From contig CM051033.1 of NCBI GenBank assembly GCA_027627225.1, positions 46,712,016-46,776,015 of the forward strand: 64,000 bases of DNA, written 5' to 3'. Shown here one piece after another: positions 24,640 through 36,064 of the stretch (within the stretch, counting starts at the first letter, position 1; each line of letters starts with the position of its first letter). Position numbers and translations under genes: made by a program. Source of the stretch: Congeria kusceri (lineage: Eukaryota > Mollusca > Bivalvia > Myida > Dreissenidae). The notes below the pieces were generated by a model, which was given only the letters and a program-made list of their open reading frames with translations, had not been told where the DNA came from and did no database searches.

Positions 24640-25660
24640 CGCACGAAACAAAATGGTTACCTTTGGACGTTATATATTCTGTAAACATTGACACTAGTTC
24701 CTCCGTATCATTATTATTTGCTATACCTCGTACGAGATTTGCCTCGACATTTCTAATATCACTTGATAATTCAGCAATGAAAGCTTCCCGATGCATTGTA
24801 TTCCATTTCACAAATGTTTTTGTTCCACGAGTATATTTTGTATTTATCGTTCCCGTTTTTAAATGAAATTCAAGTGGTGCTTGATTAGAAAATTCATTAA
24901 AATCTTGAATTGAAAAATGCACAATATTTTCAAAATTTGAAACCTGTGTCAAAAGATAATCAACTAAACTGTGACCATTGTGAGTAAAACAAGTTGTTTT
25001 ACCAATATTGTTATCGTTATGTAATATACCGTTAACGACTCGAAAATTTGTAGCCATGCATACATCTATTAACGCGTCTCCGAAGCGGTTTGACTTAAAA
25101 TCACACGTTGTCCTGGGCAGAGGGTAATCAATGTCTAAATAATCGTGGTTATTTAAACAAAGGTCATAAGTAACATATTCGTGCTTTCGGCCGATTCTGG
25201 AATTTGTGTACATAAACCGTACCCAGTTGTTTAAACGTATTAATATCCGATTCAATAATCTTAAAAATATCACCATCAAATAATGTATGCATATTTGAAT
25301 TTTCGGGTCCAATATATGTTATTGCAATATACACGTCAGTATCAATATTAAAAAATGTTTTATGAAGTTTAATCCATACGAGACAATCGATGTCATTTTT
25401 TTACAAGCGACACTCCTTTCCGTATGCTATCTCTAATATACACAATAATGCCGCCACTTGCACGTTTCGCACGCCTATTTTGGTAACGTCTATATGAATG
25501 TATTGGATTACTATAACCAGATAGTTTACTTTTGGATTTTGAATTTGACCATGTTTCAGTCAGACATATAATGTCATACTGTGAAGTTAAATTAACAAAT
25601 TCTCTCTGTTGATGTCCGCTGTGAGCCCCTCAACGTTCCATGTCACACATTTCACAACAC
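24640..25660 (-). pseudogene. LINE apurinic/apyrimidinic-type endonuclease domain, broken
   Basis: Minus-strand pieces: VTWNVEGL start, YDIICLTETWSNSKSK (the catalytic Glu block), RASGGIIVYIRDSIRKGVSL, YIGPENSNM, FGDALIDVCMATNFRVVNG, HSLVDYLLTQVSN and NEFSNQAPLEF, in the order expected for the endonuclease of LINE ORF2. The last piece corresponds to the SDH-type catalytic block but has Asn-Gln-Ala instead of Asp-His. A frameshift and stops lie near 25350-25420. Confidence 0.8.
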
Positions 25661-25673
25661 TCTCACACCCCTC

Positions 25674-25799
25674 CTAGGCGCAAGGCGTGTACTCACGACC
25701 ATCGATGAAAAGTTTGTCCACTTTCAAGAACGCCTCCTTATTCTCCTCACTAGCCTTCTTCATTACTGGTATCAGCTTCTGTTGCCGGAGCCAAAGGTC
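25674..25799 (-). pseudogene. LINE ORF1 C-terminal fragment
   Basis: About 41 codons ending in a TAG at 25674-25676, with LIPVMKKASEENKEAFLKVD and KLFIDGREYTP. A K-x-AFLKxDKLxIDGxxY ending is typical of LINE ORF1 proteins. Everything 5' of it is missing: the sequence changes to family copy d at about 25797. Confidence 0.7.
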
Positions 25800-26624
25800 A
25801 TTTGAGAGGGGAACTTCCAAAACAGGTATCGCGGAAAACTACTTCTTTTCTTTGCAGGCTACGAGTCAGTAAATCGAAACCTGAAAGGGTCCTTCTTCAA
25901 AACAGCAACATTCACGAATGTTTTCTAACCTTTAAATAATATAAGATAATACATGTCATGTGTATCATAATGTGTTTATCATGTAATTTGTTACATTTAC
26001 TGTTTCTAAAAGTCAATTTTTTATGAATTTTACGTCAAACTAATGACACCCCTATTTTCGCTATTTACTTGTATGTAACCGAAATATTCACCTGGGTGTC
26101 CTGCAATAAGGTCACTTAATTAATGCGCTAAATCGGTTATTTGTGACTTGTTGCGAACGTGTTATTTATTTTTACCGGTTATTATTCTGAATATTTTGAC
26201 AACACATTACCGCAATGTATTGATTTTAAACTGTAGTATGGAAAATCGAGAGCACGCATCGGATGACCTACTTTTGACTCAGAATGCTCAGAATCACTAA
26301 CAATCGATGCTCCTAACTACCACGCTTTGAACCTCGGTTATTCAGCATGTCTCGTTGCAGATTGACTTGTTAACTGGCATGTATATAATTAAGTTTGCAT
26401 TAGATAATTAGCTTGAAAAATATGTGTTCGTTACTTACAAAATAATTTGTATTATGATGTCGTATAATATTGAATAAGAAGCCAAATTATCAACTTTTAA
26501 TAATGAGAATTTAACCTTATTCAAACAAATTTTCCCTTTTAAGCAAAAATGCACTAATAATTCACATGCTTTTAGTTTCTTTTGTCGCCAACAGTCTTTC
26601 TACGCTGTCAGCGTTTTGATTTAT
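25797..26624. repeat. Dispersed family, copy d
   Basis: Starts at TCATTTGAGAGGGGAACTTC without the leading hairpin and runs to GCTGTCAGCGTTTTGATT. It is directly followed by copy e, so d and e form a tandem pair. Confidence 0.85.
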
Positions 26625-26628
26625 ACTG

Positions 26629-27524
26629 TTTGCGGAAGCCAACGGATTTTTGAGAGGGTAATTTCCAAAACAGGTATCGCGGAAAACTACTTCTTTTCTT
26701 TGCAGGCTATTAGTCAGTAAATCGAAACCTGAAATGGTCCTTCTTCAAAATAACAAAATTTTGCATCTGTTTTCTTACATTTTTATTATTTAATACAATG
26801 TATGTAATTTGTGTTATGATGTGTATACCATGCGATTTATTACAGTTATAAGTTTCTAAAAAGTCAACGTCTAAAAATATAACTTTTAACTAATAATTAA
26901 CACCCCTATTTTCGCTATTTAACCAAATATTTCGGTATGAAACCGGAATATTCATACCGAAATATTCACCTGATCGAGTGTCCTGGAATAAGACCACCAA
27001 ATTAATGCGCTACATCGGTTATTTTTGACTCGTTGTGAAATTAATTTTTTTTGTTACCGATTCTCATTCTGAATATTTTGACAACAAATAACTGCAATTT
27101 ATTAATTTTAAATCGTATTATGGAAAATTGAGAGCTTGCATCGGATGATCTACTTTTGACTATAGGCTACGTTATACCTATAATAGGTAGGCTACAAAGC
27201 ACTAACAATCGGCGCTCCTAACTACTACCCTTCATCGGTTAATCTGGCCCTTTGCGGATTGACTTGTTAGCTGGTGTGTACATAATTTCTTTTGCATAAG
27301 GTAATTAGCTCGAAAAATATGTGTTCGATACTTACAAATTAGTCTTTAACGTGATGTAGTATACTATTGAATAAGAAGCCACATTATAAAGTTTAAAGAT
27401 GATAAATTGAACTCCATTCAAACAAATGTTTCCTTTTAAGCAAAAATACACTCATAATTCACAGGTTTTTAGTTTCTTTTGTCGCCAACAGTCTTTCTAC
27501 GCTATCAGCGTTTTGATTAATACA
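26629..27524. repeat. Dispersed family, copy e
   Basis: Starts with TTGCGGAAGCCAACGG and ends GCTATCAGCGTTTTGATT. It carries a small insert at the TAGGCTAC position, where copy a has its hairpin. Confidence 0.85.
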
Positions 27525-27675
27525 CTTGTTAAGTGCGAAATTATTAACCTGACACTTATACGGAATGTATGCACTCGGGATTTATTTATAGATAAGTTTA
27601 CAAACAAGTATCGAGCGTAACATAGGTAATACTACAATGTACATTGATATCGTATTGGTTTTGATATCGTAAAGC

Positions 27676-27752
27676 GCGAATGGTGTAGTGTGGAACAGAT
27701 GCCGCGCTTGCGATGCGAAGTTTTGAGTTCGAGTCTCGGCATCGACATTTAT
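27676..27752 (+). other. tRNA-like module (degenerate, Ala-TGC-like)
   Basis: Contains an A-box-like GGTGTAGTGTGG and a B-box GAGTTCGAGTCTC. The anticodon loop is CTTGCGA (anticodon TGC) with four of five stem pairs, and the T-stem pairs with wobble. The acceptor stem does not pair, so I do not call a functional tRNA. It more likely serves, or served, as a polymerase III promoter module. Confidence 0.45.
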
Positions 27753-27956
27753 AAACATTTTATTTTACACATTTTATCGCGGTAAGTACACCCGTTTTTC
27801 ACGATTTATCCATTGAGTGTGTGATTGTAATTGGTAAATGTACTATAAAACATATTCCAAAAAAGTAACACATTAAATATTCTACCATTTTAATTAATAC
27901 CTCATGATCTGCATATTTTAAGAATAACTCATACAATTTTACAAAAGGTCGCTGTC

Positions 27957-28030
27957 AGACGGAATTGAACTCGGTTCGATGGCGTGCGACGCTAGCACTT
28001 ATACCACAAGACCATTTAATACCACTATCG
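27957..28030 (-). other. tRNA-like module (degenerate)
   Basis: On the minus strand: AATGGTCTTGTGGTATAAGT (A-box region), GCTAGCGTCGCACGCC (anticodon region) and a B-box CGAGTTCAATTCCG. The stems are imperfect. It faces the module at 27676. Confidence 0.4.
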
Positions 28031-28084
28031 CTACTCCGTTTACACCACAAGACCATTACATACCACTATCGCTACTCCGTATTT
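28003..28084. repeat. 41-bp tandem duplication
   Basis: ACCACAAGACCATT followed by ACCACTATCGCTACTCCGT occurs twice, 41 bp apart. The first copy overlaps the 5' end of the minus-strand tRNA-like module. Confidence 0.85.
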
Positions 28085-28197
28085 ATATCTATATCAATAT
28101 AAATTCCAGTAACAGGAACTCGTACAAAAAACGCAAACAACCGAACACACAGTTTGTAACGAAGATTAATGAGTGTCAGGTTAATGATTTCGCACTT

Positions 28198-28640
28198 TTT
28201 TATACTGTGCATCTACTTGTTTGTATGCAATAACATTTGGGGCGTAGTTGATGTAATCCTTTCTTCGTAAAATGAATGTAATATGTGTATGATCCGCGGC
28301 TACCGTCATAAATGTGTGAATCTTAGTCCATTGTATTTACTAAAACAAGATTCATTAATTAATGAGATTGTCAAGAATTCATAAAAATTAAAAAGTGCAA
28401 CACTGTAAACAATGACTCACTTCCCTACGATAGGTTAGGCCTATTAGATGAACGCACTGTCCACTTACTCGCACTAATGTCGGTGAACGCTTGGTTAAAG
28501 TGCGTTCGTTCAAACGCAAATAAATTATGTATACCATGTTCCCCTCTAAACAGTTTAATATAATGACAATATTATAGTATACAATTATAACAATCAACAC
28601 ATGTAAAGAAATAAATAACTGAAAGAATTTTATGTATATA
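28198..28640. repeat. Flank with a segment related to 35757-35870
   Basis: Near 28396-28520 TGCAACACTGTAAACAATGA, GGCCTATTAGATGAACGCAC and GTGCGTTCGTTCA are diverged matches to sequence near 35757-35870. Otherwise nothing is seen. Confidence 0.35.
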
Positions 28641-28701
28641 TTTACCATATTTTGCCTGTCGTGGAAGCCACGAACGTACAGCGACCATGCGAATATTGAT
28701 C

Positions 28702-29563
28702 AGCTGTCGAAACAGAATCAACTACATGATGTGATATTTTTGCAACCCCGAGCAGTTACACTGGTATAAAGAGTAAGTGGATGGGTTTTATACAAAAAAC
28801 ATTCATGCCACAGAAAAGGACAATTTACTAAGACGGTAATTCCCCATATTTTGAATGCCCTACGGTAATGATGCGGAATAAAGTTCCGAGATTAATAAGT
28901 AAAACACTTTTAAAATCAAACGTCCTTATCAAGTGAACATCATGTGGTTTCAGTGTATTAGGCAATGCAATTGATTTATCTTTTTAAAAGTGTATTCGCT
29001 TTGGCATCTTTTCCCACACGCACACACGCAGGTAATGGATGGATGGATGGATGGATGGATGGATGGATGGATGGATGGATTGATGGATGGATGGATGGAT
29101 GGATGGATGGATGGATGGATGGATGGACGGACGGACGGACGGACGGACGGACGGACGGACGGACGGACGGACGGACGGAAGGGCGGACGGACGGACGGAC
29201 GGAAGGACGGACTGACGGACGGACGAATGTACGGACGGATAGACGGACGGATGGATGGATGGATGATGGATGGATGGATGGATGGATTGATGGATGGATG
29301 GATGAATGGAAAAGAATGAACGCTTAGTGAACTTATGAAAGAAAGAAACGTGGATTGAAAACAAAATATATTTAATACTTTAAAATACAGAGATGACATT
29401 CTGATTATTGTCAGATGTTTAAATGTAATACATGTTGCTGTCATGATAACAGTTTATATATGTGTCTGTCGATATTGCAGAGGGAAGGTGCACGTGTGCA
29501 AGTCCTTCTGTAACAGCATCCACACCGAGTACAGGGAGGCCTTCTACAACGGCAAACGAATAG
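28702..29563 (+). pseudogene. Broken second copy of the folate-receptor-like gene (exon 2 end plus exon 3)
   Basis: 28702-28772 matches the last 71 nt of exon 2 but has TGA where Cys96 is encoded, CSP changed to CNP and Phe104 to Leu; the GTAAGT donor is kept. 29481-29563 matches exon 3 over its full 83 nt with both splice sites intact, but Cys126 is Tyr, Glu116 is Lys and Lys120 is Asn. Exon 1, the 5' part of exon 2 and exon 4 were not found. Sequence upstream of 28700 resembles intron 1. This is a degenerated tandem duplicate, and loss of two conserved cysteines supports loss of function. Confidence 0.85.
29034..29310. repeat. TGGA/CGGA tetranucleotide microsatellite
   Basis: (ATGG)n flanks a central (ACGG)n block with a few variants. 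It lies in the intron between the two pseudogene exons. All long frames here are Trp-Met-Asp-Gly or Ser-Ile-His-Pro style artefacts. Confidence 0.98.
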
Positions 29564-30581
29564 GTAACTGTCATAGATTTCGTCATACCATCTTGGAATA
29601 GGGATCGTCCTATACTAGGAACCATGCAAGAACTAACCGTCATAGTGTACACCGATCTACTTGAAGTACTACGATATTGAGGCCTGGGCACAAGATCATA
29701 AGGACACTTAACTTATGTTATACTGAAGCGCAGACCTCCAGTAATTATTTTCTATGTGAAAATCAATACATTATTTTTTAAATATGATAATCAAAAAAAA
29801 CAACGTCTGTTCATTCTGTACCTCAACAAAATTGTGGCAACTGTTATCCTCCGAAGAAGTTGTTGTGTTGTCTATAGTCTTAAGGAATGAAAGATCTAGG
29901 TTCAAAAAAGGTACAGGATATGCTGCTCGAAAGGGGCAGGATGGAGACAAAACACTTCGTTGAATTTTTCTAATTAAATGACACGTTTAGGAATTGTAAC
30001 ATTTAATGCTACTAATTAAGTTTTTCAGACTATATCAGATCTGTCATTGTATATTTGCAATGATGCCTTACATTTTAAAACATATTCAACATTTTTCTCT
30101 TGACCAGCATAAGGATCTTTCCCTTGCCTAAGGTTCCATAAAGATGGTTGCAGTGTAAAGTGGTAGTCTGTGACATGAATTAAATTGTGTCATTATATTT
30201 ATTTGTACGTTCTCTTTCAATTGTCTATCACCTTCTTGGACATACATATTCTGTCTCATAGATCTGCTATTGTTCATGAACATTTATTTGAATCTTAAGA
30301 TAGGCAAATATGCATGTATACTAGTTTATTATAATTACGAAAATACAGAATAAAATATATCAGTTATTGCCTCGTTGGGCTTACAACAACAACGAAAATG
30401 ACATAAGCAAAAACAATACAATGGAGAACAACAATAACAACGACAATTACAGAATTAAACACAATAACACAGAGAACAACAAAAGCAAAAATATCGAGAG
30501 CAACAACGTAAGCAACATAAAAAACAACGACAACGACGATGACTACCAGTACAACCAACAATAATGGCCACACTTATAGCT
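29564..30581. repeat. Duplicated intron and downstream sequence of the pseudogene copy
   Basis: GTAACTGTCATAGATTTCGT through GATATTGAGGCCTGGGCA matches 20103-20230. Then 29888 onward (GAAAGATCTAGGTTCA) matches 21597 onward, and the AAC-rich tract at 30385-30560 matches 22225-22445. Sequence equivalent to exon 4 is absent. Confidence 0.75.
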
Positions 30582-31267
30582 GAGAGTTCCTTTGCTTTCC
30601 GTACGTTCCATGATCTCACTGGCAATTCTAGAGAGTTCCTTTGCTTTCCGTACGTTCCATTATCTCACTGGCAATTCTAGAGAGTTCCTTTGCTTTCCGT
30701 ACGTTCCATGATCTCACTGGCAATTCTAGAGAGTTCCTTTGCTTTCCGTACGTTCCATGATCTCACTGGCAATTCTAGAGAGTTCCTTTGCTTTCCGTAC
30801 GTTCCAGGATCTCACTGGCAATTCTAGAGAGTTCCTTTGCTTTCCGTACGTTCCATGATCTCACTGGCAATTCTAGAGAGTTCCTTTGCTTTCCGTACGT
30901 TCCATGATCTCACTGGCAATTCTAGAGAGTTCCTTTGCTTGCCGTACGTTCCATGATCTCACTGGCAATTCTAGAGAGTTCCTTGGCTTTCCGTACGTTC
31001 CATGATCTCACTGGCAATTCTAGAGAGTTCCTTTGCTTTCCGTACGTTCCATGATCTCACTGGCAATTCTAGAGAGTTCCTTTGCTTGCCGTACGTTCCA
31101 TGATCTCACTGGCAATTCTAGAGAGTTCCTTTGCTTGCCGTACGTTCCATGATCTCACTGGCAATTCTAGAGAGTTCCTTTGCTTTCCGTACGTTCCATG
31201 ATCTCACTGGCAATTCTAGAGAGTTCCTTCGCTTTCCGTACGTTCCATGATCTCACTGGCAATTCTA
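30582..31267. repeat. Minisatellite: 14 copies of a 49-bp unit
   Basis: 686 bp is exactly 14 x 49. The unit is GAGAGTTCCTTTGCTTTCCG, TACGTTCCATGATCTCACTG and GCAATTCTA. Copies differ by only one or two substitutions (for example GCTTGCCG for GCTTTCCG). Unamplified ancestors sit in the paralogous segment near 22465 and 22950. Confidence 0.97.
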
Positions 31268-31294
31268 ACTTACGGTCAATATTATTTCGTCCAC

Positions 31295-31620
31295 CAAAAT
31301 GCGATTTATGACTTAGTATCCCATAATTATGAATAGTATCTCATAATTATGACTTATTATCTCCTAATTAGGACATAGTTTCTCCTAACTAGGACTTAGT
31401 ATATCATAATTAGGGCTTAGTTTCTCCTAATTAGGACTTATATCTCATAATTATGACTTAGAATTTCATAATTGGGAGATACTAACTCATGATAAGCACT
31501 ACGTATCTCATAATAATGACTAAGTATCTCATAATTAGGACTTTATATCTCATAATTACTCATAATTAGGACTTAGTATCTGCTAATTATGATTTAGTGT
31601 CTTTTAATTATGAGATAATG
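31295..31620. repeat. Degenerate ~21-bp tandem repeat
   Basis: Repeated TATCTCATAATTATGACTTA-like units with CTAATTAGGACTTAG variants, about 14 copies. Confidence 0.8.
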
Positions 31621-32154
31621 GAATACAAAAATAATATAGATTGTGCCATTGGAACACTTCCATCTATCCATATGTCAATAATTTTTAAAAGTAATGTGTC
31701 ATAAACGTATGTTCGAGTAAAAAGAAGTCCCATGTTTTGGTAGAATTTATATAGTTGCTATGTAATATCTTTACTACGCAGTGTTTAAATTAAAAAAAGT
31801 GTTTATATTTCATTTTATATAATATATTTTAAATCAGCGCAATTATAGTCAATGATGTCGAGTGCGAATCCAAAATGTGTTGTTTTTTTTGTTAGAATGA
31901 AACCTTGGAAAGAAAATGGGAATAAAATAATAACTAACTAACTTGTGCTTTTTTTCTAAGGAGCTAAATGTATACCGGCACTGGTACCCCGATTTCGGCA
32001 CAAAACGTGGGAAACATGTATTTCAAAGCCCTGGAATCCGTTTCCAATTAAACTATATCCTCTTATTCATAGTTTTATCTTATTGTTGAAATATAAAAGG
32101 TATGAAAAATCAACTGTTTCAATGGTATAACATCAATCATTTCAGGCAAGAGGC
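31621..32154. other. Intergenic DNA, no gene seen
   Basis: Nothing recognised. Confidence 0.4.
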
Positions 32155-32334
32155 CATGTGTCCATGCAACACAACGCACGATACGAAAAACACGATTTAA
32201 ACGCATTGGAACCGCATGTGTCCATGCAACACAACGCACGATACGAAAAACACGATTTAAACGCATTGGAACCGCATGTGTCCATGCAACACAGCGCACG
32301 ATACGAAAAACACGATTTAAACGCATTGGAACCG
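32155..32334. repeat. Three tandem 60-bp repeats
   Basis: The unit starts CATGTGTCCATGCAACACAA and ends ACGCATTGGAACCG. Copies 1 and 2 are identical and copy 3 has one change in the body (ACAACG to ACAGCG). Because 60 is divisible by 3, several frames stay open on both strands; no known protein repeat is recognised. Confidence 0.95.
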
Positions 32335-32979
32335 CCAGTGCCGAGCATTAGGGGTTTAAAATAGTCCAAACATCAAATCTCGCCCATACCTGATCACAAT
32401 ACATGCACATGTATTCACCAATTAACTGTATAGCACTGCGATTCAAATTAAATAGTCTTGAATGGAGAAATTATACAACAATTACTCTTCTTGTTAGCAA
32501 GATTACAAGACATAGCATCATAGAGTTGATATCTCATATTTGCAGAAAAAAAGAATGCGATCCTCATTTGAGGCTTTTATATTCGTGTCTTTTTCTTCTG
32601 AAAATATACGTTTTGTGGAAATTGTTAATGACCGTGCCAAGAAACGATCGGGCTTTGTTTTAGTTTTGACATGTCCGGATTGTTTCTTTGACCGATTTGC
32701 CGATGATAATTTAAGCTGAATATGGCTAAAGTATAAGTGCCATTCATTGCGCCAAGGTGAACGCGTGACAAAAATGGCAAACTAAATATCTACTAGTTCG
32801 TATTTTTGTTGTAAATATGTTATCACTAGATAACAAAGTACGTAATAAAATCATCCACGCAATGTAAGCGCATGTGTGTCAATCAGCATATCTTTAACAG
32901 TTGCTGTATTGGTTTATTGGATACCCACCCTTTTTGGTTACGAATATCATTAGATTAAAAATTCAATTTTGAAATTATT
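32335..32979. other. Intergenic DNA, no gene seen
   Basis: The frame at 32403-32663 has no domain. Confidence 0.4.
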
Positions 32980-34024
32980 TGTATATGAACTACTTTTGCA
33001 TTTAAAAGTATGGATCTCTACGAATTTTGCTTATTTCGCTGCAATATAAATATTATTCAAAATTAACAGCGATGGACCATAGAACGCAGCATTTGACATC
33101 GCTCTTGCAGTAATAACCGGCGGAATACTCTCGAGAACATAATTTATTTGGCCTAGTGCGCATCTGTTTATTGCGTTTCTCTTTATGTTAATAAGCATGA
33201 TCATACAAATCCAGAACTCGATCCCAACAAAATGTGTCGAGACCCAATTATGTCTTTCACCCATACAGGTGTCCTAGATTCTTCGGTAGCCGAGCACAGC
33301 ATTCCTGTAGACCATGATTAGAGACTTATATGCGTTATAAATTGCGATGGTCGAGGCAATGAATATACGTATATGCTACAATATGTTTACCAGTTGCAAA
33401 CTGTGGTCAACACCATTTCAAGCTCTGTTATCTCTTGAGAGATGTATGCCCATATGAAAACATCGTTGTTCTAATGTATTTTCTTCGATATTAGACAGCT
33501 ATATTTGTATAAGGCATCTGATCATTATCACAATGAACACGTAGCATAGACAAACTGTTCCATTTTTTATTACAACATTCAACAAATCAACAAAGATACT
33601 GATTTCATCTACGATTGCTCTATTTTTTAAATCCCTCTAATCAGGCAGCCAATTTACCTCAAATAGAAGAAACATTATTTCCAAAATAGTCTCTTTCAAA
33701 ATTGTTTTTCAAATTCACCTACAATTATTTCATTATTATCACATGCGATTTTAGTTATAAAAATAATAAATATATTTTGCAGAAGGTGCTAGATAAATCT
33801 GCTGTACAAATACGTAAGCAGCAACCAAGACATGTTTATTACACTAAGCGGTCACCCCTGCGACCATCGTAATTTACTCAATCTGACATCTAAACAACAA
33901 TGAAACATATGAAATAATATATATAGGCTACCTGTCACGTTAGGGTCATAGAATGGAGTCAATGTTTAACACGAAGATTGCACTGTTTAGATGTCTGAAA
34001 CGATCATTAACCATTTGTTGACAG
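32980..34024. repeat. ~1.1-kb tandem segmental duplication, copy 1
   Basis: Shared landmarks with copy 2: CACTTTTGCA/CTACTTTTGCAT start, GTCGAGACCCAAT, CAGGTGTCCTAGATTCTT, AAGCGGTCACCCCTGCGACC, TTAGGGTCATAGAATGGAG and CCATTTGTTGAC. No coding frame is conserved between the copies. Confidence 0.85.
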
Positions 34025-34046
34025 TGATTCATTTAGTAAAATAATT

Positions 34047-35223
34047 GTATCTGAACCACTTTTGCACTTTAAAGTATGGAGACTAAAACCCCTTATTTCG
34101 CTTAAGATGCAAAATTATATTAATATTATTCAATTATAAGAGAATTACTATTAAGACCATATTCGGCCTATCACACACCTGTTAATTGCCTGTTTCTTCC
34201 CGCCAATCATGACCCTAACAATCCAGGCCTAGATCCCAACAAACTGCGTCGAGACCCAATCATATCTTTCCACCAAGCAGGTGTCCTAGATTCTTTGGTA
34301 GCTGTGCACATCATTTCTGTAGAATCTAATTAAGCCTTGTATGCGATTTACATGGGGCTTCTTGCGGTAATACACACTTTGCTACTCCTACATGACATCT
34401 AGAAGAATTCTGAGTTTTGCATGCATACGTTCAGGTAATGTTCAATGAGTTCAATATGTTTACTTTATTGAACGGCCTAGCTCGACCTTTGATGTATGGC
34501 GATGTATGCCAATGTACAGACATGGATATAGTAACATGTCTTCTGATGCCGCGTTTAAACTGTTATCTAAAACCTTTTAATCTTAGCTACCAGTTGCAAA
34601 CTGCGACCAACACTTGCCATTTCAAAATATATTATAATTTCTACTGTATAATGACTATTAGACAATGTTCTTTCAATATTTTGTAGTTATACAGCACACG
34701 GTCGATCATTATCGCATATGACAAACATTATAGACAAGCATTTCCATTTTTATTTTAACAATCAACAAAATACTGATTTCATCGACGATTGCTCTAATAT
34801 GTAAATCCTCTCTATTTTCCTCACATGGAACTAACATTATTTTCAAAATAGTCTCTTTTAAAATTGTTTTTCAAATTCACCTACATTTCTTTTAGATACT
34901 ATCTCATGCAGTTTTAGTTCTATGCATAACAAATATGTTCTACGGAAGATTGTTAGATAAATCTTCTGTAAAAATACACAAAGCAGTAACCAATACATGT
35001 TTATTACAATAAGCGGTCACCCCTGCGACCATCGCAAATTATTAACATGACCCATTAACAAATCAATCTGACATCTAAACAGCAATGAAACATGAAATCA
35101 TATACTAGTTTAAGTATACGAAATTATGTGACACATTAGGGTCATAGAATGGAGATAATGTTTACTTCTAGATCTGCACGGTTAATGTCTGCAAAGACTT
35201 CACCATTGACCATTTGTTGACGT
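34047..35223. repeat. ~1.1-kb tandem segmental duplication, copy 2
   Basis: Diverged duplicate of 32980-34024 in the same orientation, with extra sequence near 34340-34560. Confidence 0.85.
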
Positions 35224-36064
35224 ACTGATACTATACACCAACGTTGTTTTATTTACAAGTGTATTTAAACCCGTATGTCCACAGTGCCGATGCTTATCAT
35301 CAAATAACTAAGTTGCATTGGGATTTGTATGTATGAAATGCCATTTGGGTCCTAGTTAATTTCATAATGTCATTTGCATATTAACTGTCATACTTTTTTT
35401 TGCGCCTCCCCCCCCCCCCCCCCCCCCCAATCCTCCCTTCCACCTCCAACACACACACAACAACGTGTTTAAACAAGCAAATACGTGCGGTTTGAGTAGA
35501 ATAAATAAGCATGATTTCTATATTGTTGTTGTGCCTACTTTGATGCGTTTAAAAATGTTAGGATTTCTTTACATGGAGGGGCAGCCTGCTAACTCACGAC
35601 ATTTTGTTCTCAATGTTTCAGACCTCAGCACATAAATACACTTATTACTGAAACACCACACTATATAGAAACATTCATCGTAATTCGTAGTGTTAACTTA
35701 AATCTCTTTTAAGGAATGAGCCTACCACGAATTTACATAAAGTCACATTTAAATGTGCAATGCTGCAGGCAATGACACAATTTACTACAATGTATTAAGC
35801 CTATTAAGTACATTAATTTTACTACAGTTGGTGTGCGCTTGAATTGCATTCGTTCACACTCAAATGGTACATCATAGAGACACGATTGGCTTGTAATAAC
35901 ACGGTCACAGCCTTCAGGTGCAACGAGATACCCTGTGTTCAGAATTCATTCATGACTGCATGGTAGCGTCGTGGAGTCATAATCTGACTAAGGTGCTCGA
36001 TCTTTACTTTAATTCAGACTGGTGGAGTCATAATGAACGGGACAAGGTATGATCGTTTCTTGTA

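Larger units (their letters stand above)
23270..25799 (-). mobile_element. Decayed, 5'-truncated non-LTR retrotransposon (LINE)
   Basis: Read on the minus strand, the order is the C-terminus of an ORF1 protein, an apurinic-type endonuclease, a reverse transcriptase and the tail seen in such elements. The frame is broken many times by stops and frameshifts, so it is inactive. It inserts between the folate-receptor-like gene and family copy d. Clade is uncertain: the endonuclease type and the LFADDAVLISES motif exclude LTR elements, but I cannot choose among CR1-, Nimb- or I-like groups by eye. Confidence 0.85.
27531..28197. mobile_element. 667-bp element with 26-bp TIRs and two convergent tRNA-like modules
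   Basis: The left end (27531-27556) begins AAGTGCGAAATTATTAACCT. The right end (28172-28197) is its inverse with about one mismatch in 26. Inside, a tRNA-like sequence reads inward from the left (27676-27752, +) and another inward from the right (27957-28030, minus). There is no protein-coding frame. No target-site duplication was verified. Copy e ends only a few bases upstream, so the insertion point coincides with that family's 3' end. Confidence 0.65.

Noticed and set aside
28950..29444. Long open frames with Ser-Ile-His-Pro or Trp-Met-Asp-Gly repeats
   Set aside because: They are translations of the TGGA/CGGA microsatellite on both strands.
20256..29760. Exon-4-like GAAGCGCAGACCTCCAGT near 29725 as a last exon for the pseudogene
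   Set aside because: Only about 15 bases resemble exon 4 (GAGGCGCAGAACTTCCAG), with no acceptor and no continuing frame.
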